DNA from: DATKBT01 sp035546295
GTDB lineage: Bacteria > Acidobacteriota > Thermoanaerobaculia > Multivoradales > Multivoraceae
DNA length: 27,670 nucleotides
Direction of reading: 5' to 3'
Assembly: GCA_035546295.1 (NCBI GenBank)
Contig: DATKBT010000032.1
Location: forward strand, 1 to 27,670
The notes beneath the pieces were generated by a model. That model was not told where the DNA came from. It worked only from the letters and a program-made list of their open reading frames with translations, and searched no databases. Position numbers and translations under genes: made by a program. Positions 1-8,170 of the stretch are shown here, piece after piece (the stretch's first letter is position 1; each line of letters opens with the position of its first letter).

Positions 1-939
1 CCCTCGGGGTTCGTGGTGAGGAGCGAGCGCCTCGACGATCACCTCGTCGTCCACAACTACGGCCACGGCGGCGGCGGGCTCAGCCTCTCCTGGGGCTCTT
101 CGGCGCTCGCCGTCCGCGAGGTCGCGGGGCTCGAGCCGCAAGAAGCGGCGGTCCTCGGCGGGGGCATCATGGGCCTGACCAGCGCCCGCCTGCTCCAGGA
201 CGCGGGCTGGAAGGTGACGATCTACACCCGTGACATCGCCCGCCACACGACTTCTAACGTCGCGGCGGGCGAGTGGTCGCCCTTCAGCGTCTACGACGCG
301 CAGGTCGCGACCCCGGACTTCGTCGCCCGGCTCGAGTGGGCGGCGCGAGTCGCCCACCACGCCTACACCAACCTCGGCGGACGCGACTACGGCGTCTCGT
401 GGATCGAGCAGTACCAGCTCAGCGAGCGACCGCCGGAACCCGACGACGGCGGGGGGCCGCTCGCGGATCTCTTCCCCTACCGCGCCGATCTCGCCCCCGG
501 GGAGCATCCCTTCGGCTCGCTCCATGCGCGGCGCAACGTCACGATGAGGATCGAGCCCGCGATCCTCCTGCGCCGGCTGCAGCAGGACTTCCAGATCGCG
601 GGCGGTCGGCTGGTGGTCCGCAGCTTCGAGGATCTCTCCGAAGTCCTGTCGCTCGAGGAGCGCGTGGTGTTCAACTGCACCGGTCTCGGCGCCGCTGCGC
701 TCTTCGGCGACGACGAGCTGACGCCGGCCAAGGGTCAGCTCGTCTTCCTGCCGCCGGATCCCGAGGTCGACTACTTCACGTTGGGCGGTGGCCGGGGCCT
801 GCTCTACATGTTCTCGCGATCGGACGTGCTGCTCCTGGGCGGCACCTTCCGGCGAGGCGACGCGACGACGGCCGCCGACCCTGAGGAGACCGAGCGCATC
901 GTGTCCGAGCACCGGCGAATCTTCTCGGACTTCGGCTGA
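1..939 (+). CDS. FAD-dependent oxidoreductase, D-amino-acid-oxidase (DAO) family, 5' end outside window
   Basis: This is a flavoprotein of the glycine/D-amino-acid oxidase type, expected to oxidise an amine with FAD; its substrate cannot be told. The frame is open from base 1 (Pro-Ser-Gly-Phe precede the first GTG at 13), so the true start lies upstream. The dinucleotide-binding motif VLGGGIMGLTSARLL lies at about nt 151-195. HNYGHGGGGLSLSWG, which in classical DAO enzymes is near the C-terminus and closes over the flavin, is instead at nt 52-96, upstream of the Rossmann motif. DAO-like stretches follow: TSNVAAGEWSPF, then FNCTGLGAAALFGDDEL and KGQLVFLP. The protein ends soon after GGTFRRGD, where a classical enzyme would go on to the HNYGHGG segment. 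I recall bacterial DAO-like proteins with this order, so it is probably a permuted subfamily rather than an assembly error. Confidence 0.85.
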   Translation, partial: PSGFVVRSERLDDHLVVHNYGHGGGGLSLSWGSSALAVREVAGLEPQEAAVLGGGIMGLTSARLLQDAGWKVTIYTRDIARHTTSNVAAGEWSPFSVYDAQVATPDFVARLEWAARVAHHAYTNLGGRDYGVSWIEQYQLSERPPEPDDGGGPLADLFPYRADLAPGEHPFGSLHARRNVTMRIEPAILLRRLQQDFQIAGGRLVVRSFEDLSEVLSLEERVVFNCTGLGAAALFGDDELTPAKGQLVFLPPDPEVDYFTLGGGRGLLYMFSRSDVLLLGGTFRRGDATTAADPEETERIVSEHRRIFSDFG

Positions 940-1263
940 CCCGTCGGAAGGGGCTGGAGCCCGGAGCGCCCGAGCGCAACGGCTCGCGCGGCGCCTCACG
1001 CTGGACGCGCAGCCGCGGCGTCGAGAGTCATACGTCACCGATTCTCCCCCCGCCGAGATCGACGCCAATCGCCGTCGCTATCGTCGCGCGATGGATCCTC
1101 GACGTCGTCGGGAGCGCTTCGAGCGTCTGGCCGACGAGCCCGCTCCCGAGCGCCGGCGACTCGAGGCGAAGCCATCCGGCGACGGCATCCCGAGCGAGGT
1201 GTCGCGCGCGATGCTGACGATCGAGTGGACGAGCGATCTCCAGCAGCCGTCCCGGAGCTCCGC
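940..1263. other. intergenic, no supported gene
   Basis: The stretch lies between the flavoprotein stop and the 3' end of the DUF4139 relic. A + strand frame from ATG 1091 to about 1276 would give an Arg-rich peptide of about 60 residues. It has no ribosome binding site and no resemblance I recognise. I see no RNA gene, strong hairpin or mobile element here. Confidence 0.5.
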
Positions 1264-1677
1264 CTACCAGGTGTAGTGGGTGGTGTAGGTGATCACTCGC
1301 TCCTCGTCGGGCTCGAGCTCGACGACCATCTCGATCGTACGCGCGTCGGTCTTCTCGTACTCCTCGCTCGCCTCGCGGATCTCCCCGTTGACCCACCGGT
1401 AGAGGTGCTCGACGACCACGATCTCGACCGGCTCCTCCTTGCGGTTGCGCAGGGTGATCCGGAAGGACTCGTCGAGCCACTCGTCGTTGCCATCGATGCG
1501 GAAGTCGGTCTGCACCCGCTCGCCCACGAGGTCGAAGGCATTGCCGGTGTAGAGCCGCAGCGTCTCGCCGCGGGGCGTGTGGTCGATGGCATCCTCCCCC
1601 ACGAACTCCAGCTCGTCGCCGTCGCTCCGGTAGAAGCGGAAGCGGCCCTTGGGCAGCGGCACGCCGAGCCCGATGTT
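1264..1677 (-). pseudogene. C-terminal fragment of a DUF4139 domain protein
   Basis: The translation closely follows the C-terminal third of DUF4139 proteins: GLGVPLPKGRFRFY, then GEDAIDHTPRGETLRLYTG, NAFDLVGERVQTDFR, and the usual ending YTTHYTW before TAG at 1266-1264. Family members are several hundred residues long with an N-terminal DUF4140/coiled-coil region. Here homology begins abruptly at about 1677, in the middle of the domain. The frame continues only about 12 unrelated codons upstream before a TGA at 1716-1714. GTG at 1662 could formally start a 132-residue peptide, but it falls inside a conserved strand and has no ribosome binding site. It is best read as the 3' remnant of a gene cut by a deletion or rearrangement. 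The retained part is intact in frame, so the event may be fairly recent. Confidence 0.75.
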
Positions 1678-1805
1678 CAGGACACTGGAAACAGCCTCCT
1701 CGCCAGATGCGCGTCATCCCGGCGTTCTTCGGCGTCGTGGTCTGCTCAAACCGTGAATGAAATAGCCTCTGTCTCCCCGCACGGCCCCCCACGACCTTCA
1801 CCACC

Positions 1806-4241
1806 GTGACCGACAACGACGAGACTCTCCCCGACTCCGGCCGGAACGAGCGAGCGGACCCGCCGAGCCCCGTCGCCGACCCGCCGCGCACGCGCGACGT
1901 GCTCGGCCCGTACCGGCTGCTCCAGCGCATCGGCGTCGGCGGCATGGGCGAGGTGTGGCTGGCCGAGCAGAGCGAGCCGATCTCGCGGCGCGTCGCGATC
2001 AAGTTCATCCGCAGCGGGATGAGCACCCGGCAGGTGATCGCGCGCTTCGAGTCGGAGCGCCAGGCGCTGGCGCTGATGGAGCATCGCTCGATCGCCCGCG
2101 TCTACGACGCCGGCACCACGGCGGCAGGCCTGCCGTACTTCGCGATGGAGTACGTGCGCGGCGAGCCGATCACGGACTACTGCGACCGTGTGCGCGCGAC
2201 CACGCGCGAGCGCATCGAGCTGCTGATCGAGGTCTGCGAGGCCGTCCAGCACGCTCACCAGCGCGCGATCATCCACCGCGACCTCAAGCCCTCGAACATC
2301 CTGGTGACCGAGGAGGGCGACCGGGCCGTGCCGAAGATCATCGACTTCGGGGTCGCCAAGGCGCTCGGCGCCAAGCTCTCCTCGAACACCCTCCACACCC
2401 AGCTCGGCCAGCTCGTTGGCACCTTCGAGTACATGAGCCCCGAGCAGGCCGACGCCAGCGCGCTCGGGGTCGATACCCGCACCGACGTCTACAGCCTCGG
2501 TGTGATTCTGTACGAGCTGCTGGTCGGCGCGCGGCCGTTCGAGATCGAGCAGGAACAGCGCAGCGACTGGGTCGAGGCGCAACGGCGACTACGCGAGGTC
2601 GACCCGCCGCGCCCGAGCGCGCGCGTCGGCACCCTCGGCGAGGCGTCGACCGACACGGCCCGGAAACGGCAGACCCAGGTCCAGAGCCTGGCGCGCGAGC
2701 TGCGCGGCGACCTCGACTGGATCACTCTGAAGGCGCTCGAGAAGGATCGGGCGCGGCGCTACGGCTCCCCGTCCGAGCTGGCGGCGGATCTGCGCCGCTC
2801 TCTGCGGCACGAGCCGGTCGAGGCGCGTCCTCCGAGCACCGCTTACCGGGCGCGCAAGTTCGTACGGCGTCACCGCGTCGGGGTCGCGTTCGCCGCGCTG
2901 CTCGCGCTCTCCGCCGTCGGCCTGTTCGCCGTCACGTTAGTGCAGAACCGACGGATCGCCGAGCAGCGTGACCGCGCCAACCGTGAGGCCCAGGCGGCCA
3001 ACGCCGCGCTCGACTTCATGACCGAGCTGTTCGAGATCTCCGACCCCTCCGAGGCGCGCGGCAACACGATCACGGCGCGCGAGGTGCTCGATCGTGGCGC
3101 CGACCGGATCGACGGCGCCTTCGAGGGCGCGCCCGAGGCCAAGGCGCGGATGATGGGGACGATCGGGCGCGTCTACGAGAGCCTCGGGCTCTACGAACCG
3201 GCCGCGCGCGCGCTCGAAACCGCGCTCGTGCTCGAGCGCGAGGCGGGTCGCGACCCGATCGCGCTTTCGACCGCGATCTCGAACATCGGCTGGCTGGATC
3301 GCGAGCGGGGTGATTACGCGAGCGCAGAGGCTCGCTTTCGCGAGGAGCTCGAGCTCCGGCGCGAGCATCAGGGTCCGCGTCATCCGGCGACCGCGTCCGC
3401 GATCAACCTGCTGGCGATCACGCTCGCCGACCAGGGCGAGCACGAAACCGCGATGGAGCTCTACCGCCAGGCGCTGGCAATCGTCGACGAGCAGCGGGAG
3501 CCGGATGCCGAGCAGCGCGTGCGACTGCTCAACAGCATCGCCAACGGGCTCGCCGGCCTGGGGCGTCCCGCCGAGGCCGTGCCGTACTACCGGCAGCTCC
3601 TGGAGCACCACGTCGAGGAGAACCGGGGTCGGGACGCCGTATGGGTCGCCTTCTCTCACGACAATCTGGCCCTCGCGCTCCACGACCTCGGCCTCTACGA
3701 GAAGGCGGAGGGCCACTACCGCGAGGCGCTGGCGATGCTCGAGCGGATCTTCGGTCCGGAGCATCCCGAGGTGGCTCAGACTCTGGGCAACGTGTCGTCG
3801 TTCCTGCTCGACGCTGGCGAGCTCGAGGAGGCGGAGACGCTGGCGCTACGAGCGGTCGAGCTCACCCGGGGCGTGCTCGGGGAGGAGCATGCGATGACGG
3901 CCGACCACCTCTCGACCCTCGGCGAGATCCTGCTCGAGCAGGAGCGCGTCGAAGAGGCCGCCGCCGTGGCCGAGGAGGCGATGCCCATCTACCGCACCAC
4001 CCTGCCGGCGGGGCACGCCAAGATCCTCTATGGCGAGGCGGTGCTGGGCGCCGTGCGCAGTGCTCAGGGACGCCTCGCGGAGGCCGAAGAGCTCCTGCGC
4101 TCTGCGCTCGATGGCCTGAGTACGGGGTCCCGCGCCAGTCCGCGCTTCCTCGATCGAACGCGGGAGCATCTGGCAGCGCTCTACGAGCGGCAGGGGCGTC
4201 CGGACGAGGCGGCGCAGGTGCGCGAGCACCGGGGGAGCTGA
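1806..4241 (+). CDS. membrane-anchored serine/threonine protein kinase with TPR sensor domain
   Basis: This is a Hanks-type (PknB-like) kinase that phosphorylates Ser/Thr on unknown partners. All key residues are present: glycine loop GVGGMGEV (43-50), Lys66 in VAIKF, helix-C Glu84, catalytic HRDLKPSN (157-164, Asp159), DFG (180-182) and SPEQ (211-214). The kinase domain ends near residue 335. One hydrophobic segment (about 358-379) is followed by a short coiled stretch and then TPR units up to the end, with repeated patterns such as YEPAARALETAL, YASAEARFREELELR and YEKAEGHYREALAML. The TPR half would therefore be extracytoplasmic or periplasmic. Length is 811 aa. The start is GTG 1806; no good Shine-Dalgarno is visible and no earlier in-frame start was found. 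In many relatives an ECF sigma gene lies directly upstream; none is here. Confidence 0.93.
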   Translation: MTDNDETLPDSGRNERADPPSPVADPPRTRDVLGPYRLLQRIGVGGMGEVWLAEQSEPISRRVAIKFIRSGMSTRQVIARFESERQALALMEHRSIARVYDAGTTAAGLPYFAMEYVRGEPITDYCDRVRATTRERIELLIEVCEAVQHAHQRAIIHRDLKPSNILVTEEGDRAVPKIIDFGVAKALGAKLSSNTLHTQLGQLVGTFEYMSPEQADASALGVDTRTDVYSLGVILYELLVGARPFEIEQEQRSDWVEAQRRLREVDPPRPSARVGTLGEASTDTARKRQTQVQSLARELRGDLDWITLKALEKDRARRYGSPSELAADLRRSLRHEPVEARPPSTAYRARKFVRRHRVGVAFAALLALSAVGLFAVTLVQNRRIAEQRDRANREAQAANAALDFMTELFEISDPSEARGNTITAREVLDRGADRIDGAFEGAPEAKARMMGTIGRVYESLGLYEPAARALETALVLEREAGRDPIALSTAISNIGWLDRERGDYASAEARFREELELRREHQGPRHPATASAINLLAITLADQGEHETAMELYRQALAIVDEQREPDAEQRVRLLNSIANGLAGLGRPAEAVPYYRQLLEHHVEENRGRDAVWVAFSHDNLALALHDLGLYEKAEGHYREALAMLERIFGPEHPEVAQTLGNVSSFLLDAGELEEAETLALRAVELTRGVLGEEHAMTADHLSTLGEILLEQERVEEAAAVAEEAMPIYRTTLPAGHAKILYGEAVLGAVRSAQGRLAEAEELLRSALDGLSTGSRASPRFLDRTREHLAALYERQGRPDEAAQVREHRGS

Positions 4242-4254
4242 GAAACACTCCCTT

Positions 4255-4299
4255 AGATCGGGGACAGGTACCACCGAGATCGGTACCTGTCCCCGATCT
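4255..4299. repeat. perfect 18-bp inverted repeat, REP/RAYT-type palindrome
   Basis: AGATCGGGGACAGGTACC at 4255-4272 and its exact reverse complement at 4282-4299 enclose a 9-base loop. Copies of the same arm recur at 25270-25318 in this window, so it is a dispersed element rather than a one-off hairpin. It lies 14 bases after the kinase stop and may also work as a transcription terminator, although no T-tract follows. GGGGACAGGTACC-type palindromes are, as far as I recall, associated with REP-associated tyrosine transposases (RAYT, IS200/IS605-like) in environmental genomes. No transposase gene is present here. Confidence 0.85.
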
Positions 4300-4554
4300 C
4301 GGGGCTCGACGGGCGCCTCGGACGAGGGCCCCGAGCGTCGGTCCGTCGTCACTCATCACTCCTCGCTGAACAGAGAGGCGGGGGGAATCCGTGGCAGATC
4401 CACGGTCAACGATCCTCACGCCACGGGCGGCGAAGTTCCGGCTTCGCCCGGGAGACGTCTCGGGAGCCCTGATCACGACCGGCGAGAGCTGAGCTGGCCG
4501 CAGCTCGGCAGGGAGCCCGATCGAGCCGCTTCGGCGTCGGTCCGGTCTGCACGG

Positions 4555-4584
4555 TTGACGGATCCGCCCCTCCGCGGGCAAATT
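4555..4584 (+). promoter_or_regulatory. candidate sigma70-type promoter for the PQQ dehydrogenase
   Basis: TTGACG (4555-4560) matches the -35 consensus in five of six positions. After an 18-base spacer, CAAATT (4579-4584) matches -10 in three of six. It lies about 75 bases before the ATG at 4658. The -10 half is weak, so this is only a candidate. Confidence 0.3.
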
Positions 4585-4657
4585 CGTGGTCGAATCGGCC
4601 ATCGAATCCGAGCGGTCGCCCTCGCCGCCGCCCACCAGCGCATCACGGAGAAAGCGG

Positions 4658-6805
4658 ATGGACCTTCTCAGACGTCACGGCTTCACCTGCCTGCTGCTCC
4701 TGCCGGTCGGTCTGTCCTCGCTCTCGGCCGAGTCGTCACCGGCCCGCGCGTCAGAGACGCCGGCTCCGGCGTTCACGGCGGAGCAGGTCGCCAAGGGCCG
4801 AGCCCTCTACCAGCGCCACTGCGCCTCCTGCCACGGACCGCGCATGCAGGGCGAGCACGTGACCCCGGGGCTGGTCGGGGACCGCTTCGACCGCTCCTGG
4901 CGCGGGAAGTCCGCGGGCGTGCTCGCCTTCCACCTGCGCCGCATGCCGCCGGAGCCGCTCGACGCCCCCGGCGGCCTGGGCGACGAGACCTACGTGAGCA
5001 TCCTCGCCCACATCCTGCAGTCGAACGGCTTCGAGGCCGGCGACGTCGCGCTGCCGAACGACCTCGACGTGCTCGAGGGCATGACCATCCCGGCACTCGA
5101 GGGCGCCATCTACGAGCCCGATGCGCCGGTGGTGGCGGCGGGCGAGTCGGAGCTGCTCCAGGCGCTCACCCCGGTCACCGGCGAGATGCTGAAGAGCCCG
5201 CCGGCCGAGGACTGGCTGCAAAACGGGCGCACCTACGACGGTCACGCCTACAGCCCGCTCACCGACATCAACCGCGACACGGTCGACTTCCTGTCGATCG
5301 CGTGGCGCGCGCCGCTGCGCCCGGGCGTGAGCATGCCGATGCCGCTGGTGCACAAGGGGGTCATGTTCCTGCACACCTTCCCGGACACCGTGCTCGCGCT
5401 CGACGCCACCAGCGGCGACGTCCTCTGGCGCTTCCAGTACGAGCCGAAGAGCCAGTCCAGCCAGAAGATGGGCCTGGCGCTCTCCGGCAACAAGGTGCTG
5501 GTGCCGACCTCGGATCTGCACGTCCTGGCGCTCGAGGCCAAGACCGGCGAGCTGATCTGGGACCACGAGATCGTCCCCGAGACCCCCGCGATGCGCGCCG
5601 CCTACCAGCTCCGCAGCGCGCCCCTGGTGGTCGGGGACAAGGTCATCCAGGGGGTGACGGCGAGCTTCGTGCCGAAGGGCGGCTTCGCGGTCGCGCTCGA
5701 CCTCGAGACCGGCAAGGAGGCCTGGCGTTTCCACAGCATCGCTCGGCCCGGCGAGCCTTTCGGCGACACCTGGAACGACGTGCCCCTCGAGAAGCGCAGC
5801 GGCGGCTCGCTCTGGCACCAGGGCACCTACGACCCCGAGCTCGACCGAATCTACTTCGGCATCGCGCCCACCTACGACACCGGACCGCTCCTGAAGCCGG
5901 TCGAGAAGGAGGGCGTGAGCTCCGAAGCGATGTACACGAACTGCACCGTCGCCCTCGTTCCCGACACCGGCGAGATCGACTGGTGCTATCAGCACGTCGC
6001 GAACGACCAGTGGGATCTCGACTGGGTGTTCGAGCGCCAGCTCGTCGACATCGAGATCAACGGCCGCCCACGCAGGACGGTGATCAACGTCGGCAAGATG
6101 GCGATCCTCGAGGCCCTCGACGCCGAGACCGGCGCCTACCTCTTCTCGGTCGACGCCGGCATCCAGAACGTGATCACGGCGATCGACCCCGAGACCGGTG
6201 AAAAGACGATCGATCCCGAGCGGCTCCCCGACCCGAAGCGCCCGACCGACGTCTGCCCGAGCGCCTTCGGCGCGCGGAGCTGGCCGTCCACCTCCTACAG
6301 CCCGCAGACCGACATGGTCTACGTGCCGCTGACCGAGTCGTGCATGCACATGGGGCCCCAGGGGATGCGCCTGCTGACGTCGGGTGTCGGCATCGGCCCT
6401 GCGCAGCACCCGGCGAGCGCCGACGGCAACCTTGGCCGCCTGCAGGCGATCGACCTCGAGAACCGCAAGCTCGGCTGGGGCGTCGACCTCGAGACCCCGC
6501 TCTCGACCAGCGTCCTGGCGACCGCCGGCGGGGTCCTCTTCGTCGGCGACATGGAACCCTCGCTCAAGGCCTTCGACGACAAGACCGGCGAGCTCCTCTG
6601 GCAGGCCGCGCTCGACGCCCACCCGAGCTCTGGCGTCATCACCTACAAGGTCGACGGACGGCAGTACGTGGCGTTGGTCCTGGGCTTCAACAACTTCCAC
6701 ATCGCGGCGCTCGGCGCCCAAGTCCAGCACGCCGCCTCGGAGGCCGGCAGGGAGAGCGCCAGCCCGCCGAAGGGAGGAGCCGCGATCTGGGTGTTCGCGC
6801 TGTAG
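4658..6805 (+). CDS. secreted PQQ-dependent dehydrogenase with N-terminal cytochrome c domain
   Basis: This is a periplasmic quinoprotein of the alcohol/glucose dehydrogenase beta-propeller type. It should oxidise an alcohol or sugar with PQQ and pass electrons through its own heme to the respiratory chain. ATG 4658 is chosen because GGAG (4647-4650) sits 7 bases upstream and it opens a signal peptide (about residues 1-33). The c-type heme site is CASCH at 55-59, with Met96 in RRMPPEP a likely axial ligand. From about residue 185 the propeller begins, with blade signatures SGDVLWRF, TGELIWDHE, TGKEAWRFH, DTGEIDWCYQ and TGELLWQA, and the quinoprotein motif NDQWDLDWVFERQL. In most quinohemoprotein alcohol dehydrogenases the cytochrome domain is C-terminal; here it is N-terminal. 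No pqq biosynthesis genes are nearby. Length is 715 aa; the exact substrate is unknown. Confidence 0.92.
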   Translation: MDLLRRHGFTCLLLLPVGLSSLSAESSPARASETPAPAFTAEQVAKGRALYQRHCASCHGPRMQGEHVTPGLVGDRFDRSWRGKSAGVLAFHLRRMPPEPLDAPGGLGDETYVSILAHILQSNGFEAGDVALPNDLDVLEGMTIPALEGAIYEPDAPVVAAGESELLQALTPVTGEMLKSPPAEDWLQNGRTYDGHAYSPLTDINRDTVDFLSIAWRAPLRPGVSMPMPLVHKGVMFLHTFPDTVLALDATSGDVLWRFQYEPKSQSSQKMGLALSGNKVLVPTSDLHVLALEAKTGELIWDHEIVPETPAMRAAYQLRSAPLVVGDKVIQGVTASFVPKGGFAVALDLETGKEAWRFHSIARPGEPFGDTWNDVPLEKRSGGSLWHQGTYDPELDRIYFGIAPTYDTGPLLKPVEKEGVSSEAMYTNCTVALVPDTGEIDWCYQHVANDQWDLDWVFERQLVDIEINGRPRRTVINVGKMAILEALDAETGAYLFSVDAGIQNVITAIDPETGEKTIDPERLPDPKRPTDVCPSAFGARSWPSTSYSPQTDMVYVPLTESCMHMGPQGMRLLTSGVGIGPAQHPASADGNLGRLQAIDLENRKLGWGVDLETPLSTSVLATAGGVLFVGDMEPSLKAFDDKTGELLWQAALDAHPSSGVITYKVDGRQYVALVLGFNNFHIAALGAQVQHAASEAGRESASPPKGGAAIWVFAL

Positions 6806-7099
6806 GAGCCCGTGGCAAAGAATCCAGGATGCCGCGTTGCGAGGCCCGAGGAGCCGACCGAAACCAGCCGACGGCCAGCGGTCCTGTGAGCGACTTCCTG
6901 GCCGACGCGGGAGCGGGAAGTCCATGTCGTGCGGGGATGCCGAGTCCCACCACCGGCGCGCTGGGGCTTCTCCGGCCTGGTGCATCCGTCGCCGTTCGTC
7001 GACCCGCAGGCGGACTCGAGCGGGACCTACCCCGAGGCGCCTGCCTGCGGGCCGTCTCGGCCTCGAGAGGCGAGCGAGATCGGCTTGAAAGGAGCGCAG
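6806..7099. other. intergenic, nothing supported
   Basis: Nearly 300 bases between the dehydrogenase stop and the ATG at 7100. The frame of the downstream gene is open back to 6929, but that extension is Pro/Ser-rich and lacks a ribosome binding site. I see no clear terminator hairpin or promoter. Confidence 0.5.
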
Positions 7100-7519
7100 A
7101 TGTTGTCGAGTCTCAAGAACCTTACCGTCTCCCGCGCCGAGAAGCGTAGAGCCTTGCAGTCCTACGCCAAGGTGCTTCCACGAGCCCTACGGAAGGAGCA
7201 TGGTCGCCGGCGAAGGTACACGGCTCGGCAGGTGAGGGAGACCATCACGCGTCGAGGCCTCGACCCAGCGTACTCTCCGTATGCGATCTCCATGTACACA
7301 TCAGCACTGGAGTGTCGGTCCTCCGGCATCTCAGACGAGGATCGTCATGAGTACCGCTCGGAGGTTGCCGGACTGTTCTTTGGAGGGAACGAGCGTTTCA
7401 CGGCGCTCGATGCTCTCGAGCTCGCGCCGACGGGTGCTGGCTTCGGAGGTGACGGCGCCGGCACCGACGTCGGCGCCTTTGGCGCGGCGGACGCAGGTAG
7501 CGATGCGGGCAGCGATTGA
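7100..7519 (+). CDS. small uncharacterised basic protein (possibly DUF6559-like)
   Basis: A 139-aa protein from ATG 7100 with GGAG (7091-7094) 5 bases upstream. The first 60 residues are strongly basic, with the stretch RKEHGRRRRYTARQVRETI. A conserved-looking core reads YTARQVRETITRRGLDPAYSPYAISMYTSALE. The pattern of a basic helix, then YT.xQV, then a short helix ending near a Tyr-rich segment reminds me of the DUF6559 family, but only loosely. The final 30 residues are a Gly/Ala/Asp low-complexity tail (GADAGSDAGSD-like). Third-position GC is lower than in its neighbours through the core, which may mean recent acquisition. No signal peptide or membrane segment is seen. No function is assigned. 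Confidence 0.6.
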   Translation: MLSSLKNLTVSRAEKRRALQSYAKVLPRALRKEHGRRRRYTARQVRETITRRGLDPAYSPYAISMYTSALECRSSGISDEDRHEYRSEVAGLFFGGNERFTALDALELAPTGAGFGGDGAGTDVGAFGAADAGSDAGSD

Positions 7520-8170
7520 TCTCCGCAGAGCGGCTTGCGAAGAGCCGGCGAGGCTTCCGGCCCACCTCCACGAGCTTCGCGAACGAACGAGCGGCGCAGC
7601 TCCTCGAGCCGAACAGGTCGCGCCATAGCCTTGGACGCCGTCGCCGACACACGGCGCGAGAAGGCGTAGAGTTCGCGCGTCCTGGCGCCGCACAGTCGCC
7701 GCCGGTAGCGCTCCGCGCATGCTTCAGGTCCTTGTCGAGGGACACGAAATGCCGCGGCAGGAGCGCACGTCGTGACACACGGCCACCGAGTCGGTCGGCG
7801 TCGCGAACGGCTCCCCCGAGCGAGCCCCGGCGCAGCGGCCGGAGCCCGGGCGCCGACGGCCGGTCCGCCACCCGTCTGGTCGGTCAGGCGATCACGACCC
7901 GGAGCGGTAGCTTCTACCTCTCGAGCGACCGGCGAGAGCCGTCCGCCGCCCGCGCCCGAACGAGCCGAGCCGCCCGGCCACGCCGAGCGCAAATGACCGT
8001 CCCTCAAGGAGAAGCGGCAGTCCTGTCTGATCCATCGGCAAGATTTCCTCGGGTGGCGCGGGCCTTGCTTCTGCATCGGGCGAGGCCGCCGCCACCGGTC
8101 GCGGCGGTGAACACTCTGCCTCGTTTCCGTCAGGGCCCGCATCCCCCAATCGACCCCGGAGGAAACCCCC
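7520..8170. other. 650-bp gap without a convincing gene
   Basis: Open frames exist on both strands here, as expected at this GC content, but none has a ribosome binding site, family resemblance or consistent codon bias. All are broken up by Arg/Ser/Pro-rich translation. The region may be a decayed gene; I could not recognise one. The last bases contain the GGAGG (8158-8162) of the following gene. Confidence 0.5.

Larger units (their letters stand above)
4242..4657. other. intergenic region between kinase and PQQ dehydrogenase
   Basis: About 415 bases without a supported gene. It holds the perfect hairpin at 4255-4299 just after the kinase stop and a candidate promoter at 4555-4584 ahead of the dehydrogenase. 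A frame running from 4586 into the dehydrogenase is open, but its first 24 residues look non-native compared with the signal-peptide start at 4658. Confidence 0.6.

Noticed and set aside
4751..6985. A 744-residue minus-strand open frame opposite the PQQ dehydrogenase
   Set aside because: Shadow of the dehydrogenase; composition is typical of antisense translation and no motif is present.
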